NCBI GenBank assembly: GCA_049324435.1
Contig: JBMOOQ010000013.1
Location: 1 to 64,000, forward strand
Origin: Pseudorhodoplanes sp049324435
GTDB lineage: Bacteria; Pseudomonadota; Alphaproteobacteria; Rhizobiales; Xanthobacteraceae
Direction: 5' to 3'
DNA: 64,000 nucleotides
Part shown: in pieces, positions 52,314 to 60,965 of the stretch
Numbering within the stretch: position 1 is the stretch's first letter
Layout of the letters: each line of letters starts with the position of its first letter
Program-made: the position numbers and the translations under genes
Notes under the pieces: model-generated
Databases searched by the model: none
What the model was told of the DNA's origin: nothing
The model's input: only the letters and a program-made list of their open reading frames with translations

Positions 52314-53137
52314 AAACCGTTGCGCTGGCGCTTGGCGGCGGCGGCGCGCGCGGGCTCGCACATATTGCTGTACTCGAAACGCTGGATGAGATGGGCATCC
52401 GGCCGGTGGCGATCGCCGGCACCTCGATCGGCGCCCTGCTTGGCGCCCCCTATGCCGCCGGCATGAGTGGCGCGGACATTCGAAAGCACGTCACGACGCT
52501 CGCCCGCGATCGCGCCGGGCTGTTCAGCAAACTGGTCGCGGCACGCGCCGGCGGCAGCCTTGGCGCGCTGATCGCCTCCGGCTTTCGCAGCGCGTCCCTG
52601 ATCGACGCGGAGAAATTCTGCGCACAATTTCTGCCTGACCGCGTGCCGGAGGACTTCAGCGCGCTGCAGATTCCGCTCACCGTGATCGCGTCCGACCTTT
52701 ACGGCCGCCGCGAAGCCGCGATCTCGTCGGGTCCGCTGCGGAGTGCGGTTGCCGCCTCGATGGCAATCCCGGGCCTGAGCCGGCCGGTGATGTTCGAGGG
52801 CCGCGTGATGGTGGATGGCGGCGCGACCAACCCGGTGCCTTTCGACAAGGTGCGCGGTCTTGCCGATATCGTGATCGCGGTCGATGTCGCGGGCCCCCCG
52901 GCGGAAGACTGCACAGCGATGCCGGACTCCATCGAATGCTATCTCGCAACGATCCTCGTGATGGCGCAGACCATCATCGACGAGAAGAGCAAGCATGGCG
53001 GACCTGACATCGTGCTGCGGCCGAATGTCGGCATCTTTCGGGCGCTGGATTTCCTGCGGGCGAGTGCAATCCTGCGGGCTGCCGAACCGGTCAAGGCCGA
53101 GCTGCGCGCGAAGCTTGGCGCGTTGCTGGCGGCGTAG
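52310..53137 (+). CDS. Patatin-like phospholipase
   Basis: The 275-residue lipase-like protein has the oxyanion loop GGGGARGLAH, the nucleophile GTSIG (Ser39), and the catalytic Asp in MVDGGATNPVPF, the Ser-Asp dyad of bacterial patatins (RssA-like). No signal peptide, so it acts in the cytoplasm. Start overlaps the upstream kinase by four bases; the dehalogenase-kinase-patatin run looks like one operon of lipid or acyl-CoA metabolism. Confidence 0.88.
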   Translation: MKTVALALGGGGARGLAHIAVLETLDEMGIRPVAIAGTSIGALLGAPYAAGMSGADIRKHVTTLARDRAGLFSKLVAARAGGSLGALIASGFRSASLIDAEKFCAQFLPDRVPEDFSALQIPLTVIASDLYGRREAAISSGPLRSAVAASMAIPGLSRPVMFEGRVMVDGGATNPVPFDKVRGLADIVIAVDVAGPPAEDCTAMPDSIECYLATILVMAQTIIDEKSKHGGPDIVLRPNVGIFRALDFLRASAILRAAEPVKAELRAKLGALLAA

Positions 53138-53139
53138 CA

Positions 53140-53583
53140 TCACCGCCGCGCGGCAAAGAAATCCTTCAGCATCGCACTCGCCTCGCTTTCCCCGATCCCG
53201 CCATAGACCTCCGGCCGGTGATGGCAGCTTGGAGAGGCGAAGAACCGCACGCCGTTGTCCACGGCTCCCCCTTTCGGGTCGGCCGCGCCGTAATACAGGC
53301 GCCGGATGCGCGCGAATGATATCGCGCCCGCGCACATGGCGCAGGGTTCGAGCGTGACATAGACATCGCAATCGGTGAGCCGCTCGGTTCCGAGCGCCCG
53401 GGCGGCCTGCCGGATCGCAATCATCTCGGCATGTCCCGTCGGATCGCGATCGGTAAGCGTCCGGTTTGCGCCCCGTCCGATGACCACGCCCTCGCGGACC
53501 ACCACACAGCCGACCGGCACCTCGCCCGCGGCGGCCGCCGCCCGTGCAAGATCCAGCGCCTGGTCCATGAAGGTTTTCGGCAT
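53140..53583 (-). CDS. tadA: tRNA adenosine(34) deaminase TadA
   Basis: The 147-residue cytidine-deaminase-fold enzyme has GHAEMIAIRQAARALG (zinc His and catalytic Glu) and LEPCAMCAGAISFARI (two zinc Cys). It converts A34 to inosine in tRNA-Arg(ACG). Convergent with the patatin across two bases and divergent from the rlu gene. Confidence 0.94.
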   Translation of the reverse strand: MPKTFMDQALDLARAAAAAGEVPVGCVVVREGVVIGRGANRTLTDRDPTGHAEMIAIRQAARALGTERLTDCDVYVTLEPCAMCAGAISFARIRRLYYGAADPKGGAVDNGVRFFASPSCHHRPEVYGGIGESEASAMLKDFFAARR

Positions 53584-53653
53584 GAGGCCCTTCTTTATGC
53601 GCGCCCTTATATGGGCGCTTTATTCGCGCGCCAATGCCCGGCATAACGCTACC

Positions 53654-54646
53654 ATGGCTCAAAAGGCAGAATCGACCGCTACGGGTGACCGTATCGCCAA
53701 GGTGATGGCGCGCGCAGGGCTGTGCTCGCGGCGCGAGGCCGAGGCCTGGATCGCACAGGGACGGGTGTCGGTGAATGGCGAAACCATCGCCTCGCCGGCC
53801 CTGAACGTCACCGCCGCCGACAGGATCGCGGTCGATGGCAAGCCGCTGCCGCAGCGGGAACGCACGCGGCTGTTCCTCTATCACAAGCCGCGCGGCCTCG
53901 TGACCACACATGCCGATCCGGAGAAGCGGCCGACCATCTTCGAACATCTGCCGAAAACGATGCCGCGCGTGGTCAGCGTCGGCCGGCTCGACCTCAACAC
54001 AGAGGGGCTTCTCCTTCTCACCAATGACGGCGGGCTCGCCCGCGTCCTTGAATTGCCGTCGACCGGCTGGCTGCGGCGCTATCGCGTGCGCGCTCATGGC
54101 TCGATCCTGCAGCCGCAGCTCGACGCCTTGCGCAAGGGCATCACCGTTAATGGCATCCGGTACGGTGCGATCGAGGCGACCGTCGATCGGCTGCAGGGCG
54201 CCAATGTCTGGCTCACCTTTGCCATCCGCGAAGGCAAGAACCGCGAGGTGCGCAATGTGCTGGAGCATCTCGGCCTGAAGGTGAACCGGCTGATCCGCGT
54301 ATCCTTCGGACCGTTCCAGCTCGGCGACCTTCCCGAAGGCGCGGTGGAGGAAGTGCGCACGCGGCATCTGCGCGAGCAACTGGGGGAACGCATCGCAAAG
54401 GAGGCGGAAGCGGATTTCACCGGACCGATCACGGTTATCGACGAGCCGGAGGATGATGAGCCGGTTGCGCTGAAAGCGCACGGCCGCACCAAACCCGAGA
54501 AGCCAGTGAAAGCCGGCCGCCCGGAAGCGCCGAAGCCGAACAGCAAAGCTAAAAGGCTTCGCGAACGCTTCCGCACCTCGGACCGCCCCGCGACCGGCCG
54601 CACCAAACGCGATCCGCGCGGCAAGCGGCCCAAGCGGAAGCGCTGA
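53654..54646 (+). CDS. 23S rRNA pseudouridine synthase, RluB/RsuA family
   Basis: The 330-residue enzyme has an S4 domain (RIAKVMARAGLCSRREAEAWIAQGRVSVNGE) and the catalytic Asp in VSVGRLDLNTEGLLLLTNDG, typical of RsuA/RluB/E/F. A long basic tail (from about residue 275, ending GKRPKRKR) is lineage-specific and probably binds rRNA. RluB (U2605) is the most likely identity. Start at ATG 53654. Stop and the next start overlap by one base (TGATG). Confidence 0.9.
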   Translation: MAQKAESTATGDRIAKVMARAGLCSRREAEAWIAQGRVSVNGETIASPALNVTAADRIAVDGKPLPQRERTRLFLYHKPRGLVTTHADPEKRPTIFEHLPKTMPRVVSVGRLDLNTEGLLLLTNDGGLARVLELPSTGWLRRYRVRAHGSILQPQLDALRKGITVNGIRYGAIEATVDRLQGANVWLTFAIREGKNREVRNVLEHLGLKVNRLIRVSFGPFQLGDLPEGAVEEVRTRHLREQLGERIAKEAEADFTGPITVIDEPEDDEPVALKAHGRTKPEKPVKAGRPEAPKPNSKAKRLRERFRTSDRPATGRTKRDPRGKRPKRKR

Positions 54647-55197
54647 TGCGCATCGTCGGCGGCAAATTCCGCGCGCGCACGCTCTCCGGCCCGAAGTCGC
54701 AAGGCATCCGCCCGACTTCGGACCGCACCCGCGAATCCATCTTCAATATTCTGATGCATGCCTATGGCGACCCGGTGGAGGGGGCCCGGGTGCTCGATCT
54801 GTTTGCGGGTACAGGGGCACTGGGCCTGGAGGCGCTGTCGCGGGGCGCAGCGTTCGCGCTGTTCGTGGATGACGGGGCGGAAGCGCGCGCTCTCATCCGC
54901 CAGAATATAGAGGCGCTCGGCACCGCGGGGATAAGTCGAATCTTCCGGCGCGATGCGACGAAGCTTGGCGATGTGCATCCGAACGAGCCATTCTCGCTGG
55001 TCTTTCTCGATCCGCCCTATGGCAAGGGGCTGGCGGAGAAGGCGCTCGTCTCCGCTCGCACGGGCGGATGGTTGAAAGAGGATGCGCTGATCGTGGTCGA
55101 GGAAGCCAAGGGCGCGTTCGTTGCGCCCGAGGGTTTCGCGGAGATCGAGCGGCGCGACTACGACGACACCGAAATTGCGTTTCTCAAGCTCCAATAA
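54646..55197 (+). CDS. rsmD: 16S rRNA (guanine-966-N2)-methyltransferase
   Basis: The 183-residue enzyme begins MRIVGGKFRARTLSGPKSQGIRPTSDRTRESIFNIL, and has VLDLFAGTGALGLEALSRGA and the catalytic FLDPPYGKGLAEKAL (DPPY). It methylates G966 of 16S rRNA. One-base overlap with the pseudouridine synthase couples the pair. It converges on mutL. Confidence 0.95.
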   Translation: MRIVGGKFRARTLSGPKSQGIRPTSDRTRESIFNILMHAYGDPVEGARVLDLFAGTGALGLEALSRGAAFALFVDDGAEARALIRQNIEALGTAGISRIFRRDATKLGDVHPNEPFSLVFLDPPYGKGLAEKALVSARTGGWLKEDALIVVEEAKGAFVAPEGFAEIERRDYDDTEIAFLKLQ

Positions 55198-55203
55198 GCC
55201 GCG

Positions 55204-57024
55204 CTACTTCCTCCCGAACAGCCGCTCGATATCGGACAGCTTCAGCTCAACATAGGTCGGGCGGCCGTGGTTGCACTGTCCGGCATTCGGCGTGACCTCC
55301 ATCTCGCGCAGGAGCGCATTCATTTCCTCAGCCTTAAGCCTGCGCCCCGCGCGTACCGAGCCGTGGCACGCCATGGTGGCGGCGACATGCATCAGCCGCC
55401 GTTCCAGCGGAAGTCCGTCGTCCCATTCCGCCATATGCTCGGCGAGATCGCGCACGAGCGCAGCGGCATCGATTTCGCCCAGAAGCGACGGCGTCTCGCG
55501 TACCGCGACGGCGCCGGGACCGAAGCCTTCCAGCACCAGGCCATATTTCGCAAGTTCATCCGCGCGCGATACCAGCCGTTCGACATCGGCCTCGTCCATT
55601 TCGACGATCTCGGGGATCAGCAGGATCTGCCGTGCGGCGCCGTCGCGCTCCACTGCGGCCTTCAGCCGCTCATAGACCAGCCGCTCGTGCGCGGCGTGCT
55701 GATCGACGATGACAAGGCCGTCTCTGGTCTGCGACACGATGTAGGTGTCGTGGACCTGCGCGCGGGCGGCTCCGAGCGGCTTGTCGAGTGCATCGGGCGC
55801 AGGCGCGATCATCTCCACCCGCGCGCTCGCGGCTGCAGGACCGACATCGAATACTGCCTGCGCGGCTTCGGCAAGACCGAGCGCCGCATTGCCCTGTGCG
55901 GCGAAGGATTGCGCCGGATACGGCGCCGACGGCGAACGCCGCCAGTCCCAGCCACTTCGCGGCGGCGAGGACGCGGGCCGGAACGCACTCACCGTTGCCT
56001 CGCCGCCAGTGCTCGCGGCACGCCCCGCTTCGCGCGTCAGCGCCTCGCGCAGCGCGCCGAGGATCAGGCTGCGCACCAGACCCGGATCGCGGAACCGTAC
56101 CTCGGTCTTGGCCGGATGCACGTTCACATCGACCTCGCGCGGATCGATGGTGACGAACAGCGCCACCGCGGGATAGCGTCCGCGCGGCAGATAATCGGCA
56201 TAGGCCGCATGCACCGCGCCGACCAGCAGCTTGTCGCGCACCGGCCTGTCATTGACGAACAGATATTGCCCGAGCGAATTGGCGCGGGTGTAGGTCGGCA
56301 GCGCCGCGAAACCTTCAACGGAGAGGCCCTCGCGTCCCGCTCTCACCTCGACCGCATTCTCGCGGAAATCCGCGCCCAGAATGTCGCCAAGCCGCATGAG
56401 ACGCCCGGCCGGTCCGGGCTGCGCCGCAGGCCAGGTGACAGCGCTGCGCTCCTCGCCCGCCAGCGTGAAGGCGACGTCCGGCCGGCTCATGGCGAGCCGC
56501 CGCACCACTTCGCGCACGGCCTCGCCTTCGGCGCGCTCGCTCTTCATGAATTTCAGCCGCGCGGGGGTGGCGTAGAACAGGTCGCGGACCTCGACGCGGG
56601 TGCCGGCATTGAGCGCGGCCGGTGCGGGCTCCGATTTGACGCCGGCCTCGACGGTGAGACCCCAGGCGTGCGGTTCGCTGGCGTGGCGCGTCACGACCGA
56701 GAGCTTCGAGACCGACCCTATGGATGGCAGCGCCTCCCCGCGGAAGCCGAGCGTGGCGATTGCCATCAGGTCGTTGTCGCTGGACAGCTTCGAGGTGGCG
56801 TGGCGTTCGACCGCAAGATTGAGGTCGTCGCGCGTCATGCCCGAGCCGTCGTCGGTCACGCGGATCAGCCGCCGTCCGCCGCCATCGGTGACGATCTCGA
56901 TTTTCTTTGCGCCGGCATCGAGTGCGTTCTCGACCAGTTCCTTCACCGCACTAGCCGGCCGCTCCACCACCTCGCCGGCGGCGATGCGGTTGACGAGGGA
57001 TTCGGGGAGCTGGCGGACGGGCAT
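55204..57024 (-). CDS. mutL: DNA mismatch repair protein MutL
   Basis: The 606-residue GHKL ATPase has the N-box VKELVENALDAGAKKIEI, G1 DDGSGM and G2 GFRGEALPS. The C-terminal domain contains DQHAAHERLVYE, fitting the endonuclease motif DQHA(X)2E(X)4E, so this MutL is predicted to nick DNA (as in organisms without MutH). About 424 bases upstream, inside the dispersed repeat, is a near-consensus promoter reading toward it. Confidence 0.96.
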   Translation of the reverse strand: MPVRQLPESLVNRIAAGEVVERPASAVKELVENALDAGAKKIEIVTDGGGRRLIRVTDDGSGMTRDDLNLAVERHATSKLSSDNDLMAIATLGFRGEALPSIGSVSKLSVVTRHASEPHAWGLTVEAGVKSEPAPAALNAGTRVEVRDLFYATPARLKFMKSERAEGEAVREVVRRLAMSRPDVAFTLAGEERSAVTWPAAQPGPAGRLMRLGDILGADFRENAVEVRAGREGLSVEGFAALPTYTRANSLGQYLFVNDRPVRDKLLVGAVHAAYADYLPRGRYPAVALFVTIDPREVDVNVHPAKTEVRFRDPGLVRSLILGALREALTREAGRAASTGGEATVSAFRPASSPPRSGWDWRRSPSAPYPAQSFAAQGNAALGLAEAAQAVFDVGPAAASARVEMIAPAPDALDKPLGAARAQVHDTYIVSQTRDGLVIVDQHAAHERLVYERLKAAVERDGAARQILLIPEIVEMDEADVERLVSRADELAKYGLVLEGFGPGAVAVRETPSLLGEIDAAALVRDLAEHMAEWDDGLPLERRLMHVAATMACHGSVRAGRRLKAEEMNALLREMEVTPNAGQCNHGRPTYVELKLSDIERLFGRK

Positions 57025-57127
57025 GGGGCGAGTTTACCGGATTCGGGGGATGGACGCGCGGAAGCTCCGTCGCCCCTGTTGTTTGGCCGGCGCGGGGACG
57101 CCGGTATTGCGTGAAGAAGTGAGGGGA

Positions 57128-57476
57128 ATGATGCGCCGTAAGACGCAGGGCATTCCTGATACGCCGCACGCCATTGCTGACGCACGGCCGCCTCACGGCG
57201 CACCATTGGCGGCGTTCTGGTGCGACGCACGAAGCATCGCACTGACCCCGGGGCCGCGTTTGCGTACCTGCGACCCCACCGGGTGCAGGCCGTATCAGCG
57301 AGCTCCTCGCGCACGGGTCGTAGTGCCCGTAGAGCGGGGTCCCAGGGCCTCCCGGGAGCATGGCTGACGAAGCCATCCCCGCAGGCGCCGCACCCGCTCC
57401 ATCAACTGGCGTCACCGGTTGACGCCCCTCGTTGAGCGGGTGACACCTTTATATGCTTTTATTCCTAATATGTCAA
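57128..57476 (-). repeat. Dispersed ~350-base repeat, copy B (inverted relative to 2478-2842)
   Basis: This is the inverted second copy of the element at 2478-2842. The 48-base core 57296-57343 and the 18-base block 57251-57268 are identical to copy A after complementing; the remainder matches with scattered differences. It starts (on the minus strand) with a full TTGACA/TATAAA promoter at 57476-57448 and runs toward mutL. The core contains two hairpins. Conserved frames shift between copies, so a structured RNA or a mobile repeat fits better than a protein. The 103 bases between it and mutL hold nothing recognised. Confidence 0.8.
57448..57476 (-). promoter_or_regulatory. Near-consensus sigma-70 promoter inside the dispersed repeat
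   Basis: On the minus strand, TTGACA (57476-57471) is followed by a 17-base spacer and TATAAA (57453-57448): a full -35 match and five of six at -10. It would transcribe the repeat, beginning near 57441, and could continue into mutL as a ~420-base leader. The other copy keeps TTGACA (2478) but has a poor -10. Confidence 0.65.
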
Positions 57477-57490
57477 GGATCGATTTCGAC

Positions 57491-57626
57491 CTCGTGCCCC
57501 GGACGCGGCGCAGCATGAAGCGTAGCGAAATGCCGCGCCGCAGAGCCGGGGCCCATCGATCTGCAACAGGTGGGTCCCGGTTCTGCAGCGCAGGACTTGC
57601 GCCCTGCGCTGCGCCCGGGACACGAG
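57491..57626. repeat. Imperfect inverted-repeat element, related to 2912-2974
   Basis: The element is framed by CTCGTGCCCCGGACGCGGCG and the approximate complement CGCTGCGCCCGGGACACGAG, with a second nested pair in the middle (GCAGAGCCGGGGCCCA against TGGGTCCCGGTTCTGC). Similar words frame 2912-2974. It lies between the large repeat and arfB. Confidence 0.55.
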
Positions 57627-57647
57627 AGCCGCTGGGGGATCGGCAAT

Positions 57648-58067
57648 TCAATCCATCCGCACCCGGCCGCGCATGCCCTTCACGTCGGCGCGGCGTTTCT
57701 TGCCTTCGAGACGCTTGGTCTTCGATGCCCTGGTCGGCTTGGTCGCGACCCGCTTGACCGGCTTGATCGAGGCCTCGCGGATCAGTTCGATCAGCCGCTC
57801 GCGCGCCTCGGCGCGATTGCGCTCCTGGGTGCGGGCTGTCTGCGCGATGATGACGAGAACGCCGTCCTTGGTCAGCCGCTTGCCGGCGAGTTTCATCAGC
57901 CGGATCGCGACATCGTTCGGCAGCGAGGGCGAGCGCCGCACGTCGAATCGCAGTTGCACCGCGGTCGAGAGCTTGTTGACGTTCTGCCCGCCGGGACCGG
58001 AGGAGCGCACGAAGCTCTCCTCGATCTCGTCCTCGTCGATGGAGATCGTGTCGGTGATGCGGATCAT
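57648..58067 (-). CDS. arfB: Alternative ribosome-rescue factor ArfB (peptidyl-tRNA hydrolase-like)
   Basis: The 139-residue protein has the release-factor GGQ loop in SFVRSSGPGGQNVNKLSTAVQLRFD and the basic C-terminal tail (EGKKRRADVKGMRGRVRMD) that enters the mRNA channel. ArfB/YaeJ rescues ribosomes stalled without a stop codon. Start MIRITDTISIDEDEI is clear. Confidence 0.94.
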   Translation of the reverse strand: MIRITDTISIDEDEIEESFVRSSGPGGQNVNKLSTAVQLRFDVRRSPSLPNDVAIRLMKLAGKRLTKDGVLVIIAQTARTQERNRAEARERLIELIREASIKPVKRVATKPTRASKTKRLEGKKRRADVKGMRGRVRMD

Positions 58068-58128
58068 GGGGGTAAGGTAACAAGCGCGGGTCGGATTAGC
58101 GTAGCGCGATCCGCCGACATCATCGACG

Positions 58129-59442
58129 CTACGCCTGCCCCGCCAGATAGCGCTTCGCCAGCACCTTGCCCTCTTCGACGGCGGGCTGATCGAAGGCGTC
58201 GACCCCGAGGAGATGCGCGGCGATAATGGTCTCCAGCATGAAATGCATCATGAGTTCGCCGAGCGATCTTTCATCGATGGTTTCGAGATGGACGGTACGG
58301 ACCGGGCAACCGTTCTTCGCCAGCGTTTCCGCGGTGGCGCGCCCTTGCGCGGCGACCAGATCGCCGATGGTCCTGCCGCCGAAATCCGGCTCGCCCATGC
58401 GCGCGGCGAATGCGGGATCGATGGCGGGCCCCTTCGCCGCAACACCGGTCGTGATCACCGTAAACAGCTTGTCGCGCGGTCCTGCGATGAAGAGCTGCAA
58501 CTGGCTGTGTTGATCGACCGGGCCGAGCGCGCCGATCGGCGTCGTGCCCTTGCCGTCCTTGCCGAGGCTCTCGGCCCAGAGCTGGACATACCATTTGACG
58601 AATTTCTCCAGCCGGTCGGCATAGGCCATCACCGCCGAGATGGTCTTGCCTTTCTCCTCCGCGAGCGCGATTGACAACGCAGCGCCGAGCGCGGCCGGCA
58701 CCTCGCGCGCAGGCTGTCCCGCGAGCGCGGGCGCGAGCGCGGCGGCAGCACCCTCGCGAAACGCCACGATATCGAGGCCGAGAATCGCCGCGGGCAGAAG
58801 GCCGACATTGGTCAGCGCCGAGAAGCGGCCGCCGACTCCCGTGTCGTGTTCGAGGAATTCTACGCCCTCCGGCTCCAGAAGATCGCGCAGGCCGTTGCGC
58901 TTGCCGGGCGTCGCCGGCTCGCTGAGGCCGAGGAATGTGTCCGCGACGCGGATGTTCAACGCCTTGCAGGCGGCGAGCGCAGCCGCAGTCTGCATCAGGG
59001 TCTCGCCGGTGCCGCCGGATTTCGAGATCGCGACGAAGCGCGAGGTGGTGAGCGGCAACCGCGCGAGCAGCAGGCCAAAGCTCAGCGGATCGAGATTGTC
59101 CATGAAATGGATGCGCGGGCCGACGCGAAGCGCACCCACGCCGGGCACTGCATAGCCCGCAAGCTGCGCCAGCGTCTGGCCGCCGAGACTCGATCCGCCG
59201 GTGCCGAGAAACACGATATCAGTTGCACCAGCCGCCAGCCGCTTGGCGGCAGCTTCGACCGCGGCGAGGTCGCCTCGCTCGGCCGGCAGATGCAACAGCC
59301 GCAGGCCGCTGTCGGCGTGGCGCGCGCGGAGCCAATCGAGCGCGGCTTCGCTACGCGCCAGCGCCCGGTCAAGGGCTTCGCCGGAAATCCCGTGCGGGCC
59401 GATGGCGGCCTCGCGGGCGAGGTCGATAGTCTGGACGATCAT
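58129..59442 (-). CDS. pgi: Glucose-6-phosphate isomerase (short type)
   Basis: The 437-residue enzyme has IVFLGTGGSSLGGQTL and RFVAISKSGGTGETLMQ for sugar-phosphate binding, VGGRFSALTNVGLLPAAILGLD, and a distal region with ALGPVDQHSQLQLFIAGP. It is ~100 residues shorter than the E. coli type but close in length to the Bacillus type. The 179 bases upstream show no gene. Confidence 0.92.
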   Translation of the reverse strand: MIVQTIDLAREAAIGPHGISGEALDRALARSEAALDWLRARHADSGLRLLHLPAERGDLAAVEAAAKRLAAGATDIVFLGTGGSSLGGQTLAQLAGYAVPGVGALRVGPRIHFMDNLDPLSFGLLLARLPLTTSRFVAISKSGGTGETLMQTAAALAACKALNIRVADTFLGLSEPATPGKRNGLRDLLEPEGVEFLEHDTGVGGRFSALTNVGLLPAAILGLDIVAFREGAAAALAPALAGQPAREVPAALGAALSIALAEEKGKTISAVMAYADRLEKFVKWYVQLWAESLGKDGKGTTPIGALGPVDQHSQLQLFIAGPRDKLFTVITTGVAAKGPAIDPAFAARMGEPDFGGRTIGDLVAAQGRATAETLAKNGCPVRTVHLETIDERSLGELMMHFMLETIIAAHLLGVDAFDQPAVEEGKVLAKRYLAGQA

Positions 59443-59621
59443 GGCGGTGCTTTAGCGGATTGGGATAATTGTGGCCAATGGGAACGGCCACGGCGGGCCT
59501 TAGGCCATGCCGCCCGATGATGGTCTTTCCGGGGCGCAGTGCAGATACGCCTCCTTGACCGCGATCACGAGACCGAGGGTATCGCTCGCGATCGATGCGA
59601 CGCTCTATTTGTGAGCTGTGA

Positions 59622-60965
59622 TCAGCCGCCCCGCTTTGCGGCCGCGGCCTGCTGCGTGCGCCCGACCACGGTGAACAGCACGCCGCCATTGAGCAGGCGG
59701 TTGGCCACGCGCTTCACGTCATCCAGCGTGACAGCTTCAATCAGGCCGTTGCGGCGCTCCCAGTAATCGATGCCGAGATCGTCGACCTGGAGCTGCACCA
59801 GCTGGCCCGCAATCTTCGTAGACGTATCGAAGTTCAGCGCATAGGAGCCCTTGAGATAGGACTTCGCCTTTCCGAGCTCATCCTCGGTCGGACCATGCTC
59901 GGCGAGCCGCTTGATCTCCGCCTCGATCAGCCCGACCGTCTCGTTCGCCTTGTCGGCGCGGGTCTGGGTGGCGCCCATGAACAGGGCCGCGGCGTCGAGC
60001 GGCAGCAGATAGGAATAGACCGAATAGGCCAGGCCGCGCTTCTCGCGCACCTCGCTGTAGAGCCGCGAGGTGAAGGAGCCGCCGCCGAGGATATGGTTGA
60101 CGATAAAGGCCGGGATGAAATCCGGATCCTTGCGCGGAATGCCGGAGCCGCCGAACGCAACCACAGTCTGCGGCACGTCGAGCTGCACCTCCAGGCGCTT
60201 GCCGACTGCTTCCGGCCGCACCTGCGGCACCGGGCGCAGCTGCGCCTTCTGCGGCAGCGCGCCGAACACCTGGTCCAGCACCTTTCCGAGCGTTGCGGCA
60301 TCGATATCGCCGACCACGCCGACTTTCAGATTGTCGCGGGCGAGAACCCGCCCGGCATAACCGGTCAGGTCGTCGCGCACGATGGTCGGCACCGATTCAA
60401 GCGTGCCGTTGGTCGGCAAGCTGTAGGGATGGTTCGGAAACGCGGTGCGCCACCACAGCCGCGACCCGATCTCATTCGGCGAGGTGGTCTCGCGCTTCAA
60501 TGCCGTCATCATTTGCGCACGGATGCGCTCGACCGGCTCCGGATCGAAACGCGGCTGCGTCAGCGCCAGCCGAAGCAGGTCGAATCCCTCGTCCTGGCGC
60601 GCGCTCAATACCTTGAGCGACCCGCGCAGCTCGTCGCGGCTGGCGCGAAAAGACAATTCGACCGCATTGCGCTCGGCCCGTGCCTGGAACGCCTTGGCAT
60701 CGAGATCGCCAGCGCCCTCGTCGAGCGCAGCGGCGGTCATGTAGGCGACGCCGGGCTTGCCGGCGGGATCCTGGTTGGCGCCGCCCTTGAACGAAAACTC
60801 CATGGCGATCAGCGGCACCGACGGTTCGCGCACCAGCCAGGCTTCGATGCCGCCGGGGCTGACCACCCGCTCGATCTTGGTCATCGCCTGCGCGGCCGGC
60901 GCCAGCAGGAGAAATGCGCCCGCGGCCGCAGCGGCGAAACCGTAAGAAACGCGGTTGGGGATCAT
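59622..60965 (-). CDS. M16-family peptidase-like protein, non-catalytic partner
   Basis: The 447-residue exported protein (signal MIPNRVSYGFAAAAAGAFLLLAPAAQA) has the M16 fold, but the zinc motif HxxEH is absent: the aligned segment reads GGANQDPAGKPGVAYMTAAALDEGAG. EVREKRGLAYSVYSYLLPLDAAALFMG supplies the Arg/Tyr pair that the inactive subunit contributes in paired M16 enzymes. Its ATG overlaps the upstream catalytic gene by four bases, so the two probably form a periplasmic heterodimer. Confidence 0.9.
   Translation of the reverse strand: MIPNRVSYGFAAAAAGAFLLLAPAAQAMTKIERVVSPGGIEAWLVREPSVPLIAMEFSFKGGANQDPAGKPGVAYMTAAALDEGAGDLDAKAFQARAERNAVELSFRASRDELRGSLKVLSARQDEGFDLLRLALTQPRFDPEPVERIRAQMMTALKRETTSPNEIGSRLWWRTAFPNHPYSLPTNGTLESVPTIVRDDLTGYAGRVLARDNLKVGVVGDIDAATLGKVLDQVFGALPQKAQLRPVPQVRPEAVGKRLEVQLDVPQTVVAFGGSGIPRKDPDFIPAFIVNHILGGGSFTSRLYSEVREKRGLAYSVYSYLLPLDAAALFMGATQTRADKANETVGLIEAEIKRLAEHGPTEDELGKAKSYLKGSYALNFDTSTKIAGQLVQLQVDDLGIDYWERRNGLIEAVTLDDVKRVANRLLNGGVLFTVVGRTQQAAAAKRGG

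Noticed and set aside
50121..54481. Two very long minus-strand ORFs (746 and 774 codons) opposite the dehalogenase-kinase-patatin-rlu genes
   Set aside because: They are shadows typical of GC-rich DNA; the plus-strand frames match known families throughout.
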